Positions 17,524-27,629 are shown, counted from the first letter of the stretch. The stretch: DNA of 64,000 bases from Bacteroidota bacterium (GCA_018266455.1 JAFEAJ010000026.1:1-64000); one strand, 5' to 3'. Notes: generated by a model from the sequence alone, not told the origin. Made by a program: numbers and translations.

Positions 17524-19374
17524 ATGAAAAAGATTGCTCTCTCTTTTTGTTTGTTAACATTTATCTCTTGTTCTTTATTCTCCCAGCCGGACATTGAGGC
17601 ATATCCTGCAAACTGGTGGGTGAACATGAAATGGAACAGGCTGCAGTTGATGTTGCACCAAAAAGGCATTGCTTCAGGTGCACAGGTAAAAGTAAATTAC
17701 CCGGGTGCCGAGTTGACCAGGGTTGAAAAAGTGGAAAATCCCAATTATCTTTTTTTAGATTTGATGATATCGCCAGCTGCGAGGCCTGGGAAAATAAAAA
17801 TTGAAATTGAGCAGCCGAACAAAAGATCTGTTATTGATTTTGAATTAAAGCCCCGCCGCAAAGGCAATGGCACTTTGTATGCACAGGGCGTAACTTCTTC
17901 CGATTTTATTTACCTGCTGATGCCCGACCGTTTCAGCAATGGCGATCAATCGAATGACAGGATCCCCGGTATGAGAGACCAGTCGCTCGATCGCGATTCT
18001 ATTTTTCTCCGGCATGGCGGCGATCTGCAGGGCGTGATCAACCACCTGGACTATTTGCACAACCTGGGGATAACCACCTTGTGGATGACCCCGGTTATTG
18101 AAAACGATATGCCTAACCGAACAGAGCATGGGTACGCATTTACCAACCATTATAAAATTGACCCGAGGCTGGGTGGTGCAGCAGCATATAAAAAATTAAG
18201 CGATGCGCTTCACAAACGTGGCATGAAACTGGTGCAGGACGCTGTGTATAACCATGTCGGCCTCTATCATTTTTTTGTGCAGGACCTGCCAATGAAAAGC
18301 TGGCTGCACCAATGGCCGGCATTCACTCAAACCAATTATAAGGACCAAACTATTTTTGACCCTTATGGAGCCCCTTCTGAAAAAAAAATCATGCTCGATG
18401 GATGGTTTACCCGTGAGATGCCTGATTTGAACCAAACCAATCCCTATGTTGCGAATTTCCTGATCCAGCATGCGATCTGGAGCGTGGAAGAATTTGGTGT
18501 GGACGGGTGGCGCATCGATACCTATATTTATAATGACCTTGATTTTATGAACCGCTGCAATAATGCATTAACGAGCGAATACCCCCACATGACCATGTTT
18601 GGCGAGGCCTGGGTGCATGGCACGGCAAATGAAGCTTATTTTGCCGATAACAACATCAGCACAAAATTTAAAAGCAACCTGCAGGGCATTACCGATTTCC
18701 AGTGTTTGTTTTATGGCATCATTCCTGCGGTGAACGAAACCTTCGGCTGGACAGAAGGCGTGAACAAATTGTACAGCACTTTGAGCAACGATTTTTTGTA
18801 TAAGGATCCCCTGCGCAATGCAATCTTCCTGGGCAATCATGACCTGAACAGGTGGTTTTCTACTGTTGGCGAAAACCTGGTTAAAGACAAAACAGGTTTT
18901 GAATGGTTATTGACATGCCGGGGCATACCACAAATGTACTATGGCGATGAAGTGCTGATGAAAGGTTTCACCAATCCAGACGGATGGGTCCGCCTTGATT
19001 TCCCGGGGGGATGGCAGGGCGATAAAAAAAATGCATTCACCGGAGAAGGGTTAAGTGCCGATGAATTGGCTGTGCAATCATTAATAAGAACACTGGCCAA
19101 TTTCCGCAAAACATCTTCAGCTTTAAAAACAGGAAAGATGATGCAATACCTGCCCGATGGAGGCTTGTATACTTATTTCCGTTATGATCCCAATCAAACC
19201 ATTATGGTTTCAATGAATACTGGCGATAAAGAAATAACGGTAATACCTACCCGTTATAAGGAGAGGACAACTGGCTTCAGCAAAATGAAAAATGTTATTA
19301 CGGGAAATATTGCAAACCTCGAAAGTTTTCAACTAAGCCCCAAAGAAACAGTAGTGCTGGAGCTGGAGAGATGA
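17524..19374 (+). CDS. Exported GH13 alpha-amylase (neopullulanase/cyclomaltodextrinase type)
   Basis: 616 residues. A signal peptide (MKKIALSFCLLTFISCSLFS) leads into a beta-sandwich domain of about 100 residues, then the TIM barrel. The four GH13 regions are present: I DAVYNH (D239), II GWRIDTY (nucleophile D332), III MFGEAW (acid/base E361) and IV FLGNHD (D440). A C-terminal beta domain follows. The N-terminal domain and region patterns fit the SusA-like group acting on maltodextrins, cyclodextrins or pullulan in the periplasm. Its products, maltose or maltotriose, would suit the transporter encoded immediately upstream. Confidence 0.93.
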   Translation: MKKIALSFCLLTFISCSLFSQPDIEAYPANWWVNMKWNRLQLMLHQKGIASGAQVKVNYPGAELTRVEKVENPNYLFLDLMISPAARPGKIKIEIEQPNKRSVIDFELKPRRKGNGTLYAQGVTSSDFIYLLMPDRFSNGDQSNDRIPGMRDQSLDRDSIFLRHGGDLQGVINHLDYLHNLGITTLWMTPVIENDMPNRTEHGYAFTNHYKIDPRLGGAAAYKKLSDALHKRGMKLVQDAVYNHVGLYHFFVQDLPMKSWLHQWPAFTQTNYKDQTIFDPYGAPSEKKIMLDGWFTREMPDLNQTNPYVANFLIQHAIWSVEEFGVDGWRIDTYIYNDLDFMNRCNNALTSEYPHMTMFGEAWVHGTANEAYFADNNISTKFKSNLQGITDFQCLFYGIIPAVNETFGWTEGVNKLYSTLSNDFLYKDPLRNAIFLGNHDLNRWFSTVGENLVKDKTGFEWLLTCRGIPQMYYGDEVLMKGFTNPDGWVRLDFPGGWQGDKKNAFTGEGLSADELAVQSLIRTLANFRKTSSALKTGKMMQYLPDGGLYTYFRYDPNQTIMVSMNTGDKEITVIPTRYKERTTGFSKMKNVITGNIANLESFQLSPKETVVLELER

Positions 19375-19518
19375 GCGGAATCTTTTATATTTTCCCCGCC
19401 ATCTGCTTTATGGAAATCTTTAAAATGAAGAAAGCGAACAAGCCAAATATCAGATTTTTGTACTTACCTTCAGCTGCTATAGTAATACAATAGATTTTTA
19501 CTAACAGGCCGAAAAATT

Positions 19519-20283
19519 ATGATAGATGAAGTTGGAGATAACTGGTATGAATGTTTTTTCCAAGGAATAAACTGTGAAATTTGGGAAAATGCATTCCCGA
19601 CTTACGTAACAGAGCAGGAAGTTGACTTTTTGCTTAGTGAATTACATTTACAACAAGGGCAACATATACTTGACATGCCTTGTGGTTTTGGCAGGCATGC
19701 TATGGAGTTTTCAAGGAGAGGATTTCATGTTACAGGCATTGACATCTCAGAGACCTTTATTAATGGGCTGGCAGAAAAAATAGTTTTAGGGAAACTAAAC
19801 ATTAATGCAGTTCATGCAGACATTTTGGCCATTCAGCTTAATGAAAAATTTTCGGGAGCTGTGTGCCTTGGAAATAGCTTCGGTTACTTTAATATGGACA
19901 AAATGAAGTTATTTGTGGAGAAGGTTTCTTCAAGTCTTGAAACAGGATCAAATTTTATTATTAATTCGGGTATGATAGCCGAAAGTATTTTGCCAAACTT
20001 ATTAAACTATTCAAAAAACAAAACATACAAAGTTGGAAATATAACAATGGACGTTACTAATGTTTATCATGTTGAGGATAGCTACATGATAAGCAATCTT
20101 CTTTATAGTAAAGAAGGGAAAACAGAAGAATATTCTCTTAAGCATTACGTGTTTACGCTGGGAGAAATAAAACGGCTTCTAAAATTATATGGATTAAGCA
20201 CACTTGCAACATATAGTTCGACTACAAAAGAAGAGTACAAACTTGGAGACCAACAAGTTTATATCATAGCTAAAAAGGAATAG
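19519..20283 (+). CDS. Class I SAM-dependent methyltransferase
   Basis: 254 residues. The SAM-binding motif I is LDMPCGFGRHAMEFSRRG (about residues 51-68), followed by the acidic end of strand 2 (VTGIDIS). AVCLGNSFGYF is motif IV, and the C-terminal half carries beta strands typical of small-molecule methyltransferases. The substrate is not visible. Codon usage looks more A/T rich than the neighbouring carbohydrate genes, which may hint at separate acquisition. It is flanked by minus-strand genes downstream and is probably monocistronic. Confidence 0.85.
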   Translation: MIDEVGDNWYECFFQGINCEIWENAFPTYVTEQEVDFLLSELHLQQGQHILDMPCGFGRHAMEFSRRGFHVTGIDISETFINGLAEKIVLGKLNINAVHADILAIQLNEKFSGAVCLGNSFGYFNMDKMKLFVEKVSSSLETGSNFIINSGMIAESILPNLLNYSKNKTYKVGNITMDVTNVYHVEDSYMISNLLYSKEGKTEEYSLKHYVFTLGEIKRLLKLYGLSTLATYSSTTKEEYKLGDQQVYIIAKKE

Positions 20284-20455
20284 CAATGAACTAAGAGGTA
20301 ATGATCAAAATGGATTTCATTGGTGGGCAAAGAGCCTCGCACCGCCAGCAGCAGCGTTGTCAATGACCTGCAAGAAAGGATAATAATGGCTTTGGGCTGT
20401 TGCCAGTAGTAGCTCCACTGAACGAACCCAATAGATAGTACAAGGAGCAGATGGT

Positions 20456-21028
20456 TTACTGATCTACCTTTCTCCCCTCAAGCACACGGGTTTTCTTTTC
20501 GAATTTGTCCACAACATTTTTTCTTATCAGCAGTCTCGCGCTGGCTACATCTGGGCATGTGCCACAACGTACGCGGAATTTCTGGTTATCGAAATTTACT
20601 ACTGCGGTCCCATTTTTCCAATCATAGCCATAAAGCACATATTGGCCGGCGGAATAATTGCTGCCTAAACCAAAGCCCAGGTCGCTGCTCCCTTTTTCAA
20701 AATTGACCATAAGGTTCCCGTTCACGATATCTTCACATACCCCGGGCGTAAATGGCGGGACCACCACTTCATTCACATAACGCCCGTTTTCCAGTTTTAC
20801 GACCCCCGATGTTACCTGCGCTTTGTCATTATCCAGGTACCTTGACATGATCAGCTTCTGGTCAACGTAAAACTGGACCTGTTTGATGTCGACATTCTCG
20901 CCCTCCAGCCTGTCTTTAAGCTGTTTGGTAAAGGGCACATACGCTGCTCTCATTTTTGCTGAGCTGCTGCAGCCTTCTGAAAATTCAGTGAATGCAAATA
21001 CACAAAGGGCATAAAAAAAATATTTCAT
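20456..21028 (-). CDS. Hypothetical exported protein, probable lipoprotein
   Basis: 190 residues. A short hydrophobic N-terminus (MKYFFYALCVFAFTEFSEGC) ends at a cysteine that may be lipidated, although the lipobox (SEGC) is weak. The rest is mostly beta-strand, with a QFYVDQKLIMSR strand, a repeated-looking VVKLENGRYVNEVVVPP segment and one CGTC pair near residue 158. I do not recognise a named family. It is probably periplasmic or on the inner face of the outer membrane. No operon partner. Confidence 0.6.
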   Translation of the reverse strand: MKYFFYALCVFAFTEFSEGCSSSAKMRAAYVPFTKQLKDRLEGENVDIKQVQFYVDQKLIMSRYLDNDKAQVTSGVVKLENGRYVNEVVVPPFTPGVCEDIVNGNLMVNFEKGSSDLGFGLGSNYSAGQYVLYGYDWKNGTAVVNFDNQKFRVRCGTCPDVASARLLIRKNVVDKFEKKTRVLEGRKVDQ

Positions 21029-21278
21029 GACAAGCGGGTTTTTATTTTTTTGCGTAAAGTTTTTAAAGATTTGGCAGAACTAAGAAATGTCATCGGTATT
21101 ATAACGGTTAGCCTCATGTTTTATTAAGGCAATTCGACTTTTTATTGTCTTGCAGGTTTATTTTGGCTTTTAAAATATTGTTATCCTAATGTTAAGCGAG
21201 GCAGGTTGTTTCTTGCATGGCTCCTGATAATGAGATTTATCAATGTATTACTTATTTGTTTTTTTACAGGCATAAAAA

Positions 21279-21301
21279 AAAGACACCTGTTAAATGTCTT
21301 T
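21279..21301 (-). terminator. Terminator following tRNA-Met
   Basis: On the minus strand, AAAGACA and TGTCTTT (21295-21301 and 21279-21285) pair around a nine-base loop and run into a T tract (A run at 21274-21280 on the plus strand). It begins right after the tRNA 3-prime end. Confidence 0.7.
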
Positions 21302-21303
21302 CG

Positions 21304-21377
21304 TAGCGAGGATGGGAGTTGAACCCATGACCTCCGGGTTATGAATCCGACGCTCTTACCAACTGAGCTACCTCGCC
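21304..21377 (-). tRNA. tRNA-Met (anticodon CAT)
   Basis: 74 nt on the minus strand. The acceptor stem pairs GGCGAGG with CCTCGCT (a G-T pair at position 1-72) and A is the discriminator. D arm GCTCAGTTGGTAAGAGC, anticodon loop TTCATAA, T arm ATGGG-TTCAACT-CCCAT. The 3-prime CCA is not encoded. The lack of three consecutive G-C pairs in the anticodon stem argues for elongator rather than initiator tRNA; tRNA-Ile with a modified CAT anticodon cannot be fully excluded. Confidence 0.93.
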
Positions 21378-21396
21378 AAAGGGGTCGCAAAATTAA

Positions 21397-21439
21397 AAAA
21401 AGCCTGCCGAAAAAGGAAAACTATTTTAGCAGGCTTTTT
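21397..21439 (-). terminator. Intrinsic terminator after icd
   Basis: Arms AAAAAGCCTGC (21397-21407) and GCAGGCTTTTT (21429-21439) enclose a 21-base loop and, on the minus strand, give a stem followed by T residues. It starts 17 bp past the icd stop and lies between icd and the tRNA gene. Confidence 0.75.
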
Positions 21440-21455
21440 ATTCAGCGATCAATAA

Positions 21456-22691
21456 TCAGAATTTCATTTTCTTTTTCAGCCCCGCATCAATAGCGTCTAA
21501 AAATTCTTCGGTATACAGGTAATGTTCTCCGGCTTTTACATTATTGCCATGGATGCAGACTGCGAGGTCTTTTGTCATTTTGCCGCCTTCAACTGTTTCT
21601 ATGCACACTGCCTCCAGTGCATTTGCAAAATCTGCCAGGGGTTGATTGTTATCTAGCTTCGCCCTGAATGCAAGGCCCCTTGTCCATGCGAAAACTGAGG
21701 CAATTGGGTTTGTGGATGTAGGCTTGCCAGCCTTATGATCGCGGAAATGCCTGGTTACCGTGCCATGTGCGGCTTCGGCTTCCAAAGTATTCCCATCCGG
21801 GGTTACTAAAACAGAGGTCATTAGCCCCAATGAGCCGAAGCCCTGGGCAATGGAATCGCTTTGCACATCGCCATCATAATTTTTGCAAGCCCAGACAAAA
21901 TTGCCATTCCATTTTAATGCACTGGCTACCATATCGTCTATTAACCTGTGCTCATACACAATGCCTGCATCTTTGAATTTTAGTTTGAATTCATTTTCAT
22001 AAATCTCGGCAAAAATATCTTTGAAACGCCCATCGTATTTTTTTAAGATGGTGTTCTTTGTAGAAAGGTACAGGGGCCATTTTTTGCTCAGTGCCATGTT
22101 AAAGCAGCTCCTGGCAAAGCCTTTAATTGATTCATCGGTATTGTACATTGACAAAGCAACGCCATCGCCCTTAAAGTTGAATACTTCAAAAACTTGCGGT
22201 GCGCTGCCATCGTCTGGCGTAAAAGTCATCATTAGCTTGCCTTTGCCTTTGATAACAGTGTCAGTTGCCCGGTACTGGTCTCCAAATGCGTGGCGCCCAA
22301 CAATGATCGGCGCTGTCCAATTCGTTACCAGCCTTGGCACATTTTTCATTACGATTGGTTCACGGAAAACAGTTCCGTCGAGAATATTCCGGATAGTGCC
22401 ATTAGGGCTCTTCCACATTTGTTTCAGATCAAACTCTTTTACCCTTGCTTCATCGGGAGTAATGGTGGCGCATTTGATGCCCACGCCATATTGTTTAATG
22501 GCATTGGCCGCATCAATCGTAACCTGGTCATTGGTTTTATCACGGTGCTCAATGCCAAGGTCGAAGTACTTTATGTCGATCTCCAGGTATGGGATAATCA
22601 ATTTGTCTTTGATGAATTTCCAAATGATGCGGGTCATTTCATCGCCGTCGATCTCCACTACAGGTTTTGCAACTTTTATTTTTTGTGCCAT
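21456..22691 (-). CDS. icd: Isocitrate dehydrogenase, NADP-dependent (eukaryotic-type)
   Basis: 411 residues from ATG 22689-22691 ([20 protein letters not shown]); a longer frame upstream lacks family similarity. It oxidises isocitrate to 2-oxoglutarate in the TCA cycle. [30 protein letters not shown] (substrate-binding S-x-N-x-x-R) and IDDMVA (metal-binding D) are visible, with [13 protein letters not shown] as the cofactor loop. The length and motifs match the homodimeric IDH1/2-like subfamily rather than E. coli Icd. The product feeds the glutamate and glutamine reactions also encoded in this window. A terminator follows the gene. Confidence 0.96.
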   Translation of the reverse strand: MAQKIKVAKPVVEIDGDEMTRIIWKFIKDKLIIPYLEIDIKYFDLGIEHRDKTNDQVTIDAANAIKQYGVGIKCATITPDEARVKEFDLKQMWKSPNGTIRNILDGTVFREPIVMKNVPRLVTNWTAPIIVGRHAFGDQYRATDTVIKGKGKLMMTFTPDDGSAPQVFEVFNFKGDGVALSMYNTDESIKGFARSCFNMALSKKWPLYLSTKNTILKKYDGRFKDIFAEIYENEFKLKFKDAGIVYEHRLIDDMVASALKWNGNFVWACKNYDGDVQSDSIAQGFGSLGLMTSVLVTPDGNTLEAEAAHGTVTRHFRDHKAGKPTSTNPIASVFAWTRGLAFRAKLDNNQPLADFANALEAVCIETVEGGKMTKDLAVCIHGNNVKAGEHYLYTEEFLDAIDAGLKKKMKF

Positions 22692-22825
22692 GGTTCGAAT
22701 TTTATTTTTCTCGAAAGTGAGCAAACCTACGTGAATCAAATGAATTTAACAAAGCGGTGTTTCGTTCCTGTTAAGGCATGAAATTTATTTTAAAATTGTA
22801 CGATCGAGCTTGTGAATGCTGCGGG

Positions 22826-24232
22826 TTATTTCTTTTTCAGAAGTATATAATCTTGTGCATAGCTCCACGGCATGGGGTTAATGCTTTTTACGGGAGCGCT
22901 TTTTTCGCCATGAATAGAATAGCGCTTGTAAAAAGCATACCGGCTGTCAATTATTGAATCGGTTTTTGTAAGGCTTATGTATGCGGGGTCAGCATATAAA
23001 AAAATATAATCGGCATTTGAATGAATAATCCTTTCTGTAACCGTTTTGTAATTGAATGCTTGGGGGGTAACAAGTGCCAGGCCATCGTAAATGTATGCAC
23101 CCGTAAAAAAACCTATTGCGCCAATGTCATCGGCGAATATTATTTTTTTTCTGATCTCCGGATCCGACCCAAAATCGGCTTTCAATTGTTTGTACACATT
23201 TGTTTCTACACCGCTCCTGCCTTTGTACATAGCCACACCTGACCAGGCAACTACTGCCACGAATGATAAGAGGTAAAAATAGAAACCCTTTTCGGCGTTT
23301 AAGTGTTTTAGCAGTTTTTGGATGAGCGAACCTGTCCCAATTGAAGCAAGAGTGAGTATGGAAAACTCTATGGAAAAGGGATACCAGCTCCAGATATATG
23401 GCCGGCGGATAATGTATGCCATTCCAAAAGTGAGCGCCCATATCCCCAGAAGGAAGACGGATTTATTTTTTTTGAACTGCTTAAGGTAACCGTATACAGC
23501 AAGAGGGGCCAGGATAAAAAACAGTGGATCGGGGAAAAAAATGTTTTTTACCAGGTTGCTCAGACTTTCGCGGCCTGCTGTGCTTTTTGCCACTACCGAT
23601 TGCGGGAGGATTTGACCATAATAAAAATAGATCAGCACTAATGGAACAGCAACAACCAGGGCTGGCAGTAGATATTGTTTTATGGCAAGTTTTTTTGTTT
23701 GGTACATATCATAACAGAACAAGATGAAAACTAAAATAACAGCCTCGGGCCTTAAGAAATAAATAGCCGATAGTATGGTGAATGAAAAAGTCTTTTTATT
23801 CTTTACATATAATGTCAGCCCGAACAAGGATAATGTAAGAAACAGATCTGCCTCCATCCCGCCTATGCTTACCCTGTTGGCCATAGGGTCTATAGCAAAA
23901 AAGAATACCAGCAAAAAAAAATATACCCTGTTCTGGTTGAACATATACTTATACACCAGGTAAAGGGAGGCACAATCACAAAGAAGGTTAAGCATGACCG
24001 TAAATTTCTGCACGGGCAAATGCAAAAGAAATGGGATCGAGCTGATTATTGCAAAGAATGGCGCTGTTGTGCCCATTATTTTTTCTCCAATGTTATAAAC
24101 CAGCCCGTTTCCGGAAGCAAAATTTAAAGCATACCTGTAAGTAATGAAGGCGTCATCGAAAGTAGGCAACACCCAGGCGGCAAGCAAACGACAGGCTACA
24201 ATGGTTATGCATCCCATAAAAAAAACTCTCAT
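22826..24232 (-). CDS. GT-C type membrane glycosyltransferase
   Basis: 468 residues with roughly ten membrane helices. The first periplasmic loop has DDAFITYRYALNFASGNG with the paired aspartates D26-D27, the expected catalytic/metal site of GT-C transferases that use polyprenyl-phosphate sugars. The C-terminal 110 or so residues are a soluble periplasmic domain ending in LKKK. The acceptor (lipid, protein or cell-wall glycan) is unknown. It follows icd by 134 bp on the same strand but no functional link is evident. Confidence 0.75.
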   Translation of the reverse strand: MRVFFMGCITIVACRLLAAWVLPTFDDAFITYRYALNFASGNGLVYNIGEKIMGTTAPFFAIISSIPFLLHLPVQKFTVMLNLLCDCASLYLVYKYMFNQNRVYFFLLVFFFAIDPMANRVSIGGMEADLFLTLSLFGLTLYVKNKKTFSFTILSAIYFLRPEAVILVFILFCYDMYQTKKLAIKQYLLPALVVAVPLVLIYFYYGQILPQSVVAKSTAGRESLSNLVKNIFFPDPLFFILAPLAVYGYLKQFKKNKSVFLLGIWALTFGMAYIIRRPYIWSWYPFSIEFSILTLASIGTGSLIQKLLKHLNAEKGFYFYLLSFVAVVAWSGVAMYKGRSGVETNVYKQLKADFGSDPEIRKKIIFADDIGAIGFFTGAYIYDGLALVTPQAFNYKTVTERIIHSNADYIFLYADPAYISLTKTDSIIDSRYAFYKRYSIHGEKSAPVKSINPMPWSYAQDYILLKKK

Positions 24233-24466
24233 AAAAATTTAATTTTTGTACCTGGACATTTTAAAAACAAATTAAAATATATTTTGGCACTCTGGTGATA
24301 AAATTTGAAAGGCTGAGGACCAAATCAAAATTCAGGAAGCCTGCTACCGGTTGCACAGGGCGGACCGGGGGCTTTTGCCAAATTGAAAACGATTGTAATC
24401 TTTATGTCACAAATGTCATTTTTTTTAAAAAAATTATAGTATTGTTATTACCTTGCATCAAGCAAA

Positions 24467-25054
24467 ATGGACCCTGTTGACATAATCGCTAAACTGCGCA
24501 AAGATTTATCGGTGTACGTCATTTTCACCGATGAAGAGGCTGCTTATATTTCCCAGTTCCTTGAGATTCGGAATTTTGAAAAGAAAACCCAGTTTGTCAA
24601 AATCGGAGAGATAGAGACCTACCTTAATTATATCAGCAAAGGCATGGTCAGGAAATTTTTTCTTCGTGGCAGGGAGCAGGTGATCACGCAAATAGCGAAA
24701 GAGAATGATGCAATCATGTCAACAATTGGAAAAGCCAGGCCTTCAACCTATATACTTGAAACCATCGAGCCCACAGTGCTGGTTTCTATAAAAAAACAGA
24801 AATTAAAAGAACTTTTTAAAGATAGCCATAAAGTAGAGCATTTAGGTCGAATGATTGCTACAGCAATGTATCTCCAAAAAGAAAATTGGGAATATGACCG
24901 CATGAGGCTGAACACACGCGAGCGTTTTGTCCAGTTCATCCAGAATAACCCTGACCTGCTACAGCGGGTACCACAAAAATACCTTGCTTCCTATCTTAAT
25001 ATTAAGCCTGAAACTTTTAGCAGGATGAAACACCTGTTAAAAAAAAGAAGGTGA
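24467..25054 (+). CDS. Crp/Fnr-family transcriptional regulator
   Basis: 195 residues. An N-terminal cyclic-nucleotide-binding-like beta roll (FVKIGEIETYLNYISKGMVR) is joined by a long helix to a C-terminal winged helix (VPQKYLASYLNIKPETFSRM). This is the common short Bacteroidota Crp/Fnr type. Residues that contact cAMP in E. coli Crp are not conserved, so the ligand, if any, is unknown. Two copies of ATGTCA-like sequence (24404-24420) lie upstream and could be an autoregulatory site. It stands alone, with no obvious target operon. Confidence 0.88.
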   Translation: MDPVDIIAKLRKDLSVYVIFTDEEAAYISQFLEIRNFEKKTQFVKIGEIETYLNYISKGMVRKFFLRGREQVITQIAKENDAIMSTIGKARPSTYILETIEPTVLVSIKKQKLKELFKDSHKVEHLGRMIATAMYLQKENWEYDRMRLNTRERFVQFIQNNPDLLQRVPQKYLASYLNIKPETFSRMKHLLKKRR

Positions 25055-25079
25055 TAGCAGCTGCTTCCCGGTTATCATT

Positions 25080-26960
25080 TTATAAATTTACAATAAGCAC
25101 AGGGATTTTTAATTCATGCCTGACGCTATTGACTGTTTCGCCAAAAATGAAATCTTTAAAGCCGGAGTGCCCGTGGGCGCCGATTACGAGCAGGTCGGCA
25201 TGTTCTTCTTTGATAATCCTCACCAGTTCTTTTTTGCGATTTTTGTACCCTAATTTTACTGTTACCGAAAGACCTTTTTCCTCCATTTGCTGTTTATAAT
25301 AGTCCAGCCGGTCACGGTCGTTGCGGGTTTCGAAGTCATCGCTTTCCCCGCCAAGCATTCTTGCTGGTGCACTTTCAACAACATGGATGAGCAGGTAACC
25401 AGTGCCGGCATTTCCCTGGCCAATAGCATATTCAAGCAACTTTTCGTCATGTTCGCCAAAATCCAATGCAACAGCAATGCGGCTAAATGCAGGAATTTTA
25501 AGGCTTTTAATTTTTTGTGCTTGCGCATGAACTTGTATAGAGGCTTTTTCTTTTTTCCCGCTCATTAAAGGATGGAAAAGAATATAAAGCAGCAAAAACA
25601 ACAGGAACAAACAGCCCGCTATAATTACAGATTTCCAGAAAATATTACCTGGAATTGAAAAAAAAGCAACCATTTCTTCCTGCACCAGTTTAATGTTTAG
25701 ATAGATGAGAACGGATGCCACGATCCAGGCTAATGTTTTTATGGTTTTTTTTATAGAAAATTGCCCCATTGCTTTTTTATCGCTCACAAAATGGATCAAT
25801 GGTATAATAGCGAACGCGAGCTGAACGCTTAATATCACCTGGCTCAGTACAAGCAGGCTATCCACTTCTTCTTCCCCAAAATATAAAATCACGATAATGG
25901 ATGGAATGATTGCCAGCAACCTGGTGATGAGCCTTCTCAGCCATGGGTTGATGCGCAGCTGCAGATAACCTTCCATTACAATTTGCCCGGCAAGCGTTCC
26001 GGTAATGGTTGAGCTTTGACCTGCAGCAATCAGGGCGATTGCAAAAAGGGTAGAAGCCATTTTTGTTCCCAGTTGAGAGGGCAGCAACTGATAGGCTTCT
26101 TTTAGTTGTGCCACGTCTGTTTTGCCGTGTTTGAAAAAAACGGCTGCCGCTAAAATCAAAATAGCAGCATTTACCAGAAAGGCAAGGTTTAGCGCTATGG
26201 CACTATCAAGAAAGTTCAGCTTCAAAGCTCGTTTGATGTTTTCGCTACCTGGTAAAATTTTCCTGGTTTGTACCAATGCAGAATGGAGATACAAGTTATG
26301 CGGCATCACGGTAGCGCCTATAATGCCAATAGCAATATAAAGCGCTTCTTTATTGGGCAAATGGGGCACAAATCCCGTAACTACTTCTTTGATGTTGGGC
26401 CTGGCTAAAATAATTTCAATTAGAAAAGAAATGGCAACAATAGCGATCAGGCCCAGGATAAATGCTTCCATTTTTCGCATGCCCAATCGTTGAAGGAATA
26501 ATAACAGAAAGGTGTCGAGCACAGTAACTGATACGGCATAAACCAACGGCAGGCCTGTTAATAACTGTATGCCAATGGCCATGCCCAGCACTTCTGCCAG
26601 GTCACAGGCTGCGATTGCGATTTCTGCCAGCACATATAATGAAATATTGATGGCTTTCGGATAGGTTTCACGGTTGGCTTGTGCCAGGTCTCTTCCCCGT
26701 ACAATGCCGAGCCGGGCTGATAAGTTTTGCAACAAAATGGCCATGAGGTTGCTCATCAGCAACACCCAGATCAGCTGATAGCCAAAACGGCTGCCACCTG
26801 CGAGGTCGGTTGCCCAATTGCCCGGGTCCATGTAGCCAACACTTATTAAATAGGCCGGCCCAAAAAAAACAAATAACTGTTTCCACCAACGGCTTTGCCT
26901 GGTGGTGTCGATGCTGCCATGCACTTCACTGAGCGACAAGTTTCTTTGCAATTTATTCAT
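25080..26960 (-). CDS. mntH: Nramp-type Mn/Fe transporter fused to a universal stress protein domain
   Basis: 626 residues from ATG 26958-26960. The Nramp core carries the TM1 metal motif DPGNWATDL and the TM6 motif MPHNLYLHSALVQTR, and about 11 helices are predicted up to residue 475. A cytosolic USP domain then follows: IAVALDFGEHDEKLLEYA and the nucleotide-binding GAHGHSGFKDFIFGETVNSV. Nramp proteins import divalent Mn or Fe with protons; the USP part may sense ATP or stress. The start overlaps the last eight bases of the upstream mntR-like gene, so the two are translationally coupled. Confidence 0.93.
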   Translation of the reverse strand: MNKLQRNLSLSEVHGSIDTTRQSRWWKQLFVFFGPAYLISVGYMDPGNWATDLAGGSRFGYQLIWVLLMSNLMAILLQNLSARLGIVRGRDLAQANRETYPKAINISLYVLAEIAIAACDLAEVLGMAIGIQLLTGLPLVYAVSVTVLDTFLLLFLQRLGMRKMEAFILGLIAIVAISFLIEIILARPNIKEVVTGFVPHLPNKEALYIAIGIIGATVMPHNLYLHSALVQTRKILPGSENIKRALKLNFLDSAIALNLAFLVNAAILILAAAVFFKHGKTDVAQLKEAYQLLPSQLGTKMASTLFAIALIAAGQSSTITGTLAGQIVMEGYLQLRINPWLRRLITRLLAIIPSIIVILYFGEEEVDSLLVLSQVILSVQLAFAIIPLIHFVSDKKAMGQFSIKKTIKTLAWIVASVLIYLNIKLVQEEMVAFFSIPGNIFWKSVIIAGCLFLLFLLLYILFHPLMSGKKEKASIQVHAQAQKIKSLKIPAFSRIAVALDFGEHDEKLLEYAIGQGNAGTGYLLIHVVESAPARMLGGESDDFETRNDRDRLDYYKQQMEEKGLSVTVKLGYKNRKKELVRIIKEEHADLLVIGAHGHSGFKDFIFGETVNSVRHELKIPVLIVNL

Positions 26961-27615
26961 CGTTATGGACAAATATTTTTTGGGCAACCTGTTCACTAAC
27001 GGTGATGGGTGCCTGGTTCTTAACTTTTAATTCGATAGAGTTGTCAAAAAGAAATTTTTTCCTGATCTCGAGCCTGGTGCCGATATGGATGCTCTTATGG
27101 TCAAGCAGTTCCAGTATATCGCTGGTTTGGCTGGCTACAGATGAAACTTTGGCAGGGGTGTTCATGGGAAAGTCCAGCAGGTTGAGCTGCTTTGGGCTGT
27201 TGAATTTGCCGGACCGGTCGGGAATGGGGTCGCCGTGCGGGTCTGTTACAGGGAAATTGAGGAATGCGTCTAATTGATCAATGAGCTTTTTGCTGGTAAT
27301 GTGTTCCAGTTCTTCTGCCACTTCATGCACCTCATCCCACCCGAACTTCAGTTTATGTACCAGGAAGTATTCCCAGAGCCTGTGCTTCCTGATTACCTGG
27401 ACTGCAATTTTTTTACCCTCATTGTTTAGCCTAAACCCTTTGTAGCGTTCATATATCAGCAGTTTCTCAGATTTTAATTTTTTAAGCATGTCGGTAATTG
27501 ATGCCGGCCTGGCTTGCATGGCAACCGCCAGGGCATTCGTGGTTACCATGCTTTGTTCCGTTTGCAGGTGGAAAATGGCTTTCAGGTAATCTTCTTTGCT
27601 GGCAGAATATTTCAA
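26953..27615 (-). CDS. mntR: DtxR/MntR-family metal-dependent regulator
   Basis: 220 residues with the DtxR layout. The winged helix at the N-terminus (YLKAIFHLQTEQSMVTTNAL, recognition helix ARPASITDMLKKL) is followed by the metal/dimer domain with HRLWEYFLVHKL and EVAEELEHITSKKLIDQLD, whose E and H residues are the usual metal ligands. PVTDPHGDPIP is a strongly conserved MntR segment, and a C-terminal FeoA/SH3-like domain completes it. It controls manganese or iron uptake. It is the first gene of an operon with mntH and has a palindromic operator just upstream. Confidence 0.93.
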   Translation of the reverse strand: MKYSASKEDYLKAIFHLQTEQSMVTTNALAVAMQARPASITDMLKKLKSEKLLIYERYKGFRLNNEGKKIAVQVIRKHRLWEYFLVHKLKFGWDEVHEVAEELEHITSKKLIDQLDAFLNFPVTDPHGDPIPDRSGKFNSPKQLNLLDFPMNTPAKVSSVASQTSDILELLDHKSIHIGTRLEIRKKFLFDNSIELKVKNQAPITVSEQVAQKIFVHNDE

Positions 27616-27629
27616 TTTGACTAAATTTA

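Noticed and set aside
21181..21390. 69-residue open frame across the tRNA-Met gene on the minus strand
   Set aside because: Its content is the translation of the tRNA itself, a common false prediction; the tRNA fold is clear.
22021..22734. 237-residue frame on the plus strand
   Set aside because: Lies wholly antisense to icd, whose motifs are intact; composition follows the icd codon pattern.
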